Assembly: GCF_025989125.1 (NCBI RefSeq)
Contig: NZ_JAPDNR010000001.1
Coordinates: 5,258,087-5,322,086, forward strand
Direction: 5' to 3'
DNA from: Chitinophaga nivalis
Lineage (GTDB): Bacteria > Bacteroidota > Bacteroidia > Chitinophagales > Chitinophagaceae
Length of the DNA stretch: 64,000 nucleotides
Every line of letters starts with the position of its first letter. Within the stretch, counting starts at the first letter, position 1. The position numbers were made by a program, and so were the translations under genes. Below are positions 53,001 through 62,000 of this stretch, piece after piece. The notes beneath the pieces were generated by a model, which made no database searches, had not been told where the DNA came from, and was given only the letters and a program-made list of their open reading frames with translations.

Positions 53001-56000
53001 CCAGTAATGCAATCAGGGGCGCATGTTCTTTACTCTCATTTTTCAACCGGTGCAATAAGGAGGTCAGCTCAAAACGATCCAGTGCTGCTTTATTATCCGC
53101 TGTTATCACCAGTCTGCCTGCTACCGTTGTGAGATATCCATCTTCCATCAATGACCGGATCAGTTCCGCCAGCAACCGCTCATATTTCTCCAGTATACCC
53201 AACGTTTGGCGACGCGCCGTGATTGACTGATCTGTTTCCTGTTTATCCAATAATCCCAGTTGCAGTAATACCTGCAATACGCCTTTGCTGCCGATTTCCT
53301 TAAAAGCTTTTTCTTCCGCCGCATTATTTTCATAAAACACCGGTACTGTTTTTTGCAGGTGTAATGATGAAACTACCGGAACAGGAATGATCTCTTTATC
53401 GGTATGCACAGATTTAATAGCCGCTGCTGTGCGGGCTGTTAGTTTCATTGCCACCACCTGTTCCTGTTCATTGGCCAGTATCGTTTCCAGCAGCTGCATA
53501 CCTGTTGCGGGCTGAATGCTTTCCACGCCCATCAATTCCATCTGCTGCCGGTAACTATCTGCGGCTACGATGCCTACTTCGCCCCAGTATCCCCAGTTGA
53601 TAATATAAACCGGAATGGTCAGCTGTTGCTGTAAACTCCAGGCATAGCTGTCTTTGTACGTACAGCCGGCGGAGTAGTTGCCCTGGCCGGCATTATTAAA
53701 ATGTGACTGTGCAGAAGAGTAAAAGCAAATGAAGTCCAGCGGCTCTGCTTTGAACACATCTGCCAGGTGATGACTACCCAGTGATTTAGGTAAAAATGAT
53801 TGCAGGAAATCTGCTTCACTCATATTCTTCAACAACCGGTCGTGCAATACAATGGCAGAATGAAATACGCCATGTATAACCGGACAGCTACGTTTGATCT
53901 CCTGATAGGCTCTGGCTACATCAGCGATATTGCTGGCATCGCACTGCATATACATGGGCCTTACCCCTGCTTTACCCAGTTCGTCCAGCGATTGACTGAT
54001 AGTGGCATCCAGGGGCCTTCTGCCGAGCCAGATCACCTGCGCCTGGTATTGCGCTATCAGGTAGGCAGTGGTTACTTTTCCGATGCCACCGGCGCCACCT
54101 AATATCACGTAAGTACCGTTCTGCCGGAATTTACCAGCCTTATCTGATGGCAATACTACCGGGCAAAGACTCCGCTGATAAAAATGTCCGTTCCGGTAAC
54201 CAATCACCGCCCCTTCTTTATCATAAGGCGCCTGCAAGAGATTTGTCACCTCTTCGGCAACCGTTACTGCGGTAATATCTATCATCCGGACCGACCACAA
54301 AGGCTGTTCTTTTGCCAAAGTACCTATCAGTCCGATGATGCCGCTGCCGGCGGCCGTTACGTGATCTGTCGGCAATACTTTTTGTGTGTTGACGGTCAGT
54401 ATCGTTATACTCAACCGCTTATCCTGATAACCGGCATTCAACAACGCCTTGATTGTATTAAACACCAGTAGCTCTCTTTCTCCGGCTCCATTATCCCATA
54501 CCTCCTCTTCCCCTTTGGCAGACAAACCTTGCAACAAATACAAGGCGGTGATATCAGCAGGTACGGTTGTTAATGTAGCTACGGTGGACGTTTCCGCTCC
54601 TGCCGTCTGCAATGCAGCGGCGATGGCTGTTGATAATGCCGGTGCTACCGGACCTGTTACAATGATATGTTTACCCGCTGCATGGAAAGGCAATGCAGTT
54701 GTGGTGTGCTGCCGGGTCCATACAGGCGTATATAAGGCATTTCCCGATGGGGTTGAACGGGCAGCCTGCGGAGAAAGTAAAGCGCCATTTAAAGGCAGTA
54801 CTGTGAAGTTTTTAAAGTTCAGCAACACCGTTCCTTCTTCATTCATCAAATCGATATCATAATTGTTGCTCCATTCTTCACCTGATGCTTTCCGGCTATT
54901 CCTGACATAACACCATACCGATGCCGGCAACTCCTCGTAAACATTGACTTCTCCAACGCTGAACGGCAATGAAATCCCCTGCTGGTCTTCCTTCGTAAAA
55001 TTCAGGCCGATACAGGTCTGCAAAGCACTATCCAATACGCCGGGCGACAATACATACTCCTTTTCTTTGGGCAATGTGATGCGGGACAATGCTTCTTTTT
55101 CATTGTAGTAAAGGGTTGTTATCCCCCGGAAACTAGCGCCATAGTTTAATCCGCTTGCTTTAAACAATGCATAACAGTCTTCTCCGGATTTCACCTTTGA
55201 TACCCGTTGCCGGATATCGGCCAGATCCAGGGTGACTGGCAATGCCTGTGGCGCCGTACTGAGCTGGCCCTGACTATGAATTTGCTTTCCTGTCGTATTT
55301 TCACTGAAGACTTCATAGTTGATGGCGGCGCCCTCCGGAGCAAGCGATATATGTACTTTCTTAGCCGTACCATTTACCTGTACGGGCGTCAGCCAGGTAA
55401 TATCTTTCAGTTGCGTAACTGGCTGGTGCGTGCTTCTCCGGCCGGCTTCCCGCGCCAGTTCCAGATAAGCGACACCAGGCAATATCTTTTCTTCCTGTAC
55501 CTGGTGATCCGCTAAAAATGCTTCCTTCCCGGTATAGGTGCTGGTGTATTTCAATTCGTAGAGATCCGATTCGTTGCTATGCAACAACGGATGGAGCTGA
55601 CTGTTTTCCGGTACAAGGATTGACTGTGTACCTCCGGTTATCCAATAGCGTTCCTGTGCAAAAGGATAAGGAGGCAAACTGATCTTATCCGGTGTGCCAT
55701 TGCTATACAGCAGCTGCCAGTCTACAGCTACGCCTTTTACCCATAACTGCGCCAGCGCAGCTACTTCTTTATTTTGCACGGCACTTTCGATATAGGCGCG
55801 GCCGGCGGCTCCTTCCAACGAAAAACCGGATTGTTCTTTCCGCACATTACCGCTGATACTATCGGCCGTATTTCCTGCCAGCCAGGCGGCCAACCGGGTT
55901 TTCAACGTTGCCTTATCCTGCGCTACAAATGCGATCCGTTCGTCCATGGCTACCCGTCCTACCTGCAACGTATAGGCAATATCTGCCAGCAGGCTGTTGG

Positions 56001-59000
56001 TATCGGTTTGCAGGAATGCTTCCAGGTTGCGCACCTGTTCTTTGAGGCGATCTGCATTACTGGCTGATAACACGATCAACGCAGGTGTTACTGCCGTATA
56101 CACAGGTTTAGACAAAGGTTGGTATTCCGCAACAATGAGATGCGCGTTACTACCACCTGCACCAAAGCCACTGATACCGGCTATTCTGGGTTTATTACCG
56201 GTAGTCGTCCACGGCGTCAGTGTTTGCTGCACCCTAAACGGACTATTCGCAAAATCGATGTGGGCATTGAGTGTAGCGGAATGTAAAGACGGTACCAGCT
56301 GCCGGTGTTTTAACTGCAGGAGTACTTTCGTCAGTCCGGATATACCTGCTGCCGATTCACAATGGCCGATGTTCGACTTCACAGAGCCGATGCTGCAATA
56401 TTGTTGTTGCGTCGTCGCAAAGGCTTTCACCAGACCGGCTATTTCTATCGGATCACCCAGGCTTGTACCCGTACCATGGGCTTCTACATAACTAATGTCT
56501 TCCGCCTGCACACCGGCCCGCTGCATGGCCGCCTGAATAACAGCTGCCTGCGATTTGGGATTGGGTACGGTATAGCCGTTGGTTTTGCCACCGTGATTAA
56601 TGGCTGACCCTTTAATGACACCATAGATGTGATCTCCATCGGCTTCCGCCTGACTTAATCTTTTCAGCAGTACGGCACCCACTCCTTCACCGGGTACATA
56701 TCCATCGCCACCGGCACCAAAGCTCTCGCAGCGGCCGGCACTGGATACAAATCCGCCCTGACTCAGCATCAGGTACTTGTTGGGATGTATGCTTACATTC
56801 ACCCCGCCGGCGATGGCCTGATCACAATGTCCATTATGAATACTTTCACAGGCCAGGTGGATCGCTGTCAAAGAAGAAGAACACATCGTATCCACCGCCA
56901 TGCTGGGGCCACTGAAATTAAAAAAGTAGGAAACCCGGTTGGCAATGCTGGCAGGACTGCTGCCAGGTATGATATGCTGCCCTTTATATTTTGCCTCTAT
57001 TCCCAGCAATTGGTATTCTTCATAGGTCACGCCTACGTATACGCCGGTTCTGAGACCGGCTGCATTCGGGCCACCTTCCTGCACACCTGTTTTCGTATAG
57101 CCGGCATCTTCTATGGTTTCCCATACTGTTTGCAGAAACAAGCGCTCCTGCGGTTCCATCATCTCTGCCTCACGCGGGGATATATTAAAAAACAGCGGAT
57201 CAAATTTATCTACGTCTGCGATGAAACCACCCCATTTACTGTAGCTATGCCCTTCCAGGCCTTTTTCTTCGTGGTAAAAACCGGTAAGCTCCCATCTGTC
57301 TGCCGGAATCTCTGAGATGCTGTCGTGGCCAGCCTGCAGGTTATGCCAGAAGGCCGGGATATTTTTCGCACCCGGGTAACGACCACTTAATCCCACAATG
57401 GCAATATCCTCCGACATATGGGGTGCAGTAGCTGCAGTGGCAGGTATCGGTGTGGCTGCCAATGGTATTGGCGCACTTTCCGGCAGTATAACCGGATCGG
57501 CTGCAACAGCGGTCGTTGTTGCTGCCGGAGCAGTCGTACTGAGCGTCTGCAACCGGCTGGTATGTGCCGTGACGAAATATCCTGCCAGTTCACCCAATGA
57601 CTGGTATTCAAAAAACAAGGTACGGGGTACATTGTCAAACCATTCATCCAACCGGTTGGTGATCCGGGTGATTAAAACAGAATCAATACCGAAGGCATCA
57701 AAAGGTGTTGCCGGATCCAGTTTGTCTGCCGGTAGTTTTAATTCATCCGACAATAGTGTCTGCAACAAATGGATGGCGGTTGCTGTCAATGTAGCTTGAT
57801 CTGCTGCCGGTAACGCGGCACTTTCTATCGTTGCCGTGGTGGCAGTTGCTGCGCTGTTAAAGGCAGCGGTGATCCGTTCATCTTTGCCATACACCACGAT
57901 GCCTTGTACCACGTTGCGCTGCAACAGTGCTTCAAATGCTTCGATACCTTCCGGCACCGGCAAGGGTAACATGCCCCATTGTTTCTCCAGGTATTGTATA
58001 CTGGCGGCGTCTATCTGCATACCACCGTCCTTCCATAAAGGCCAGTTGATACTGCATGTTATACCTTGTCGTTTTCCCTTCACCTGTTCTTCGTGGCGGT
58101 AAGCGGCATAGTTGTCGAGGTAGGTATTGGCCGCAGCATAATCTGCCTGACCAACATTACCGAATAAAGCAGATGCCGAAGAGAAGAACACCATAAAGTC
58201 CAATGCTTCGTCTTTCGTGCATTCATCGATATTTTTGGTACCGGCAATTTTAGGCGCGAGCACACTGCGGATTTCTTCCGCTGATTTATGGGCGATAAAA
58301 CTATCACGGATAACACCGGCGCTGTGAATCACCCCATCCAGCCGCTGATACTGTTGCTTAATCGTTGCTATCAGCTTTGCTACTTCCTGTTTATTGCTGC
58401 TGTCGCAACGATGATAGCTGGCATCCGGCAGTGTGGCTAAAAATGCCTGGTGGCTGGCTGTCAATTCACTTCTTCCGGTTAGTACTACTTTCGTACCTGG
58501 CGTACGGCTGATGTAGGTGGCAAAGATCTTTCCCAGTCCACCGGCTCCGCCGGTAATGAGGTATACCCCACCTTGCTTTACTGATAACGCCGCACCGGAA
58601 TTGGTTTGATCGGGCAGACTGGCAGGTTGTTTCGTCTGTCGTTTTCCGTTCACATAGCGTATATCCGTTTCCGTGGTATATTGTTCTGCCTCCAGTATCC
58701 GGATGACATCTCCGATATTGTGCAACGATAAATGATCGATTCCCACTATCTTACCGGTTACCTTATTATTTTCCAGGGTAGCAGTTTTCAATAACCCGGA
58801 GACAAAGGCATGATCCAGGTAGTCAGCATTACTGTACACCAGGATGATATGTGTAGTGGCTTTCGTACTTAGTTTTTCTTTCACTTTTTCCAGTACGGCC
58901 ATAAAGTATTGGGTGGCGTCTTCTCCGGGTATGGCGATCACCTCTACCCCTAAGTGATCTTTCAGTTTATCCGCCAGACTCGCAGGAGCGCCGGCCAGCA

Positions 59001-62000
59001 ATACCAACTGGTCTGCTGCCGTATTCGGCGCGCTGGTTGTTTCGCCGGCAGTGTCCTGCCAGTTATATCCGAATAAATGCGTGTGCATATTCGCAGCTGT
59101 TGTTGTTGCTGCTACCGGCGAAGTCACGTCTTTCTTTATAACCGGCTGTACTACAGGCGCCTGGCCAGGTGTTGGTACCACCGGTGTTGTTGCAGGCATC
59201 CAGTAACGTTCACGGGCAAACGGATAAACGGGTAAATTAATCCGTCGCGGAGCATGAGCCGGATACAGCAAAGTCCAGTCGGGTGTAATACCTTTCACCC
59301 ATAATTGGGCGAGTGAAGCAGATTCCTTATTGATGATGGCATATTGGATGTAGGCTTGTCCGGCGCCGCTTTTACCTAAGAACTCCGGTTTGTCTTTGCG
59401 GGTATTGCCTGTCACCCAGTCGCCGGGCTTGCCGGCCAGATAATCGGATAGCTTCGCCTGCAATGCATCTTTGCTGGCAGCGATAAAAGCCAGCCTTTCT
59501 TCCATCGCCTCTCTGCCTACCTGCAACGTATAGGCGACATCGTATACATTTGTATCCGGATGGACTTCCAGAAAATTTTTCAGGTTCAGTACCTGTGCTT
59601 TCAGCCGGTCGGTGCTTTTGGCAGATAATACCACGATAGCAGGTGCGGTACCAACATATGGCTGACGCAGCGCGGGCTGGTACTCTTCTATAATCAGGTG
59701 GGCATTGGTACCACTGAATCCAAAGCTGCTGATCGCGGCTCTTCGCGGTGCAGTACCGGTGGTAGTCCAGTCTTCCAGTTTATCCTGGATTTTAAAAGGA
59801 CTATTGGCCAGGTCTATCAATGGGTTACATTCTTCATAATTCAGGGTAGGCGGCAGTTGCTGGTGTTTGAATGATAACAATACTTTTATCACGCCGGCTA
59901 CACCTGCTGCCATCAGGGTATGACCAATATTGGTTTTAACACTGCCCAGACCACAGAATTGTTTTTGTTTGGTATAGTAACTAAAGGAAGCTGTGAGTGC
60001 ATCAAATTCTATGGGATCTCCCAGGCTGGTACCGGTGCCATGCGTTTCCACATAGCTGATGGTTTCCGGGTTGATATTGAATTTTGCGTAGGCTTCTTTT
60101 TCCAGGTTCATCTGCGCCACCACACTCGGCGCCGTGATACCATTGGAAGCGCCGTCCTGATTGGTTAAGCTGCCTTTGATCACGCCATAGATATGATCGC
60201 CGTCGCGTTCTGCATCTGCCAAACGTTTCAGGATCACCACCCCAACACCTTCGCCCGGTACAAAACCATTGGCGCGTTTATCGAATGTGTAACATTTTCC
60301 ATCGGGAGATAACATGCCTGCCCTGCCTGCGATCGTGTAAAAATCAGACGTTGTCATCACCGATACGCCACCGGCGATCACCACATCTGTATCTCCCCGT
60401 TGTAAGCTGGTACAACCCAGGTCTATCGCCACCAGAGAGCTGGAGCAGGCCGTATCAATGGATATGGCAGGTCCTTTCAGATCGAGGTAATACGAAATCC
60501 GCGCTGCCAGAATCGCATTGGAGTTGCCCCACATCATCGCCGCTTCTTTGTTATCGATGGTTCTGATGTAATCGCTGGGTGTAGCGCCTACATATACCGC
60601 ACACTTGCCGGCACGTAATTGCTGCGGATGAATAGCCGCCATTTCTATGGCACTCCAGCACTGTTCCAGGAACAGTCGTTGCTGCGGATCCATTACGGCG
60701 GCCTCGCTGCCGGAGATCCGGAAAAACAGCGGATCAAATTTGTCGATATCTCTTAAAAATCCACCCTTGTAATTATTCTGAGATCCGTTTTGGTTATCGA
60801 TTCTATCAATAGCCCCTCTTTCTTCCGGTACAGCTTCGATCAGGCTCTTTCCTGTTTTCAAGGCATCCCAATAGGCTTCCAGGTTGCCGGCAGCACCGAA
60901 CTGGCCACTCATACCTACGATGGCGATATCGTTATTCACGGGTGATGATACGGGTGCAGGTATGACCTTATCTACCACTGCAGCTGCCGGCGGAGCCATT
61001 GTCAACGTAGCTACTTCCGGTACCACCACTGTATCCGGCGTTGTTGTTATTGGCGCGAGTACCTCACTAAAGGTTTCGTGTATGTAAGCCGCGAGGCGGC
61101 GAATATCCGGATAGCTATAAATATCCGTTGTCTTTAGAGTAATCTGTAACGACTCATTGATATTTTTTATCAACGCCGTTCCCAATATCGAATCAAATCC
61201 ATAGTCAGAAAACTGTTCATCCACATCAAAGGCAGCACCGGACAATTTGATGGTATCCGCCGCAATGTTGATCAGTGCGGTCATCAGCCATTCGTTATCT
61301 ACCGGCCGGACTGGTACTTTAGTCGGTGTGGCGGCCCGAACAGGCGCCTTGGTATGCGGCGCAGGTGCTCCGGCCAGCTGCATCAGGCCATTACTGCTGG
61401 TTAGTATAATCTGCTGTGATAAATGAGCTACTTCCGGATAGATGGCGGTAACCGGGAAACCCGTTTCGGCCAGTACTTGTTGCCAGCTGGTGGCAGACAA
61501 TCCCGGGCTGCCTGTTAAACGGATGGCGGGATCTTCATACAACCACCAGCCATCGAGTAAGCCAAAGGTGAGCGTATTAAACAGATCGGTTCGGGCAATC
61601 TCATTCAACAGTAATAAACCCTCTTTCTTTAACAGACTTTTGATGTTGTGCAAACTGGTGGCGATATCTTTGGTCGCATGTACCACATTGGCGCCAATCA
61701 CCATATCAAATGTGCCGGGTGCAAATCCCTGCGCATCTGCGGGTTGTTCTATATTGAATACCGCTGTTTCCAGATAAGGGGCTATGCCTTTATAGTTGGT
61801 AGCAGCATGTAACAAAAAGCTTTTCGACAAATCGGTATATACATAGGATAGCTGTTGCTGGTAAGGGAGCAGTTTATTGAAAACAAATGCACTGGTGCCA
61901 CCTGTGCCGGCCCCTACTTCCAGTATGCGGATTTTTTCACCGGGCTTTAATGTACTAACGGCGGCGGCTACACTTTTATATACAATATCTGCCAGCAGTG

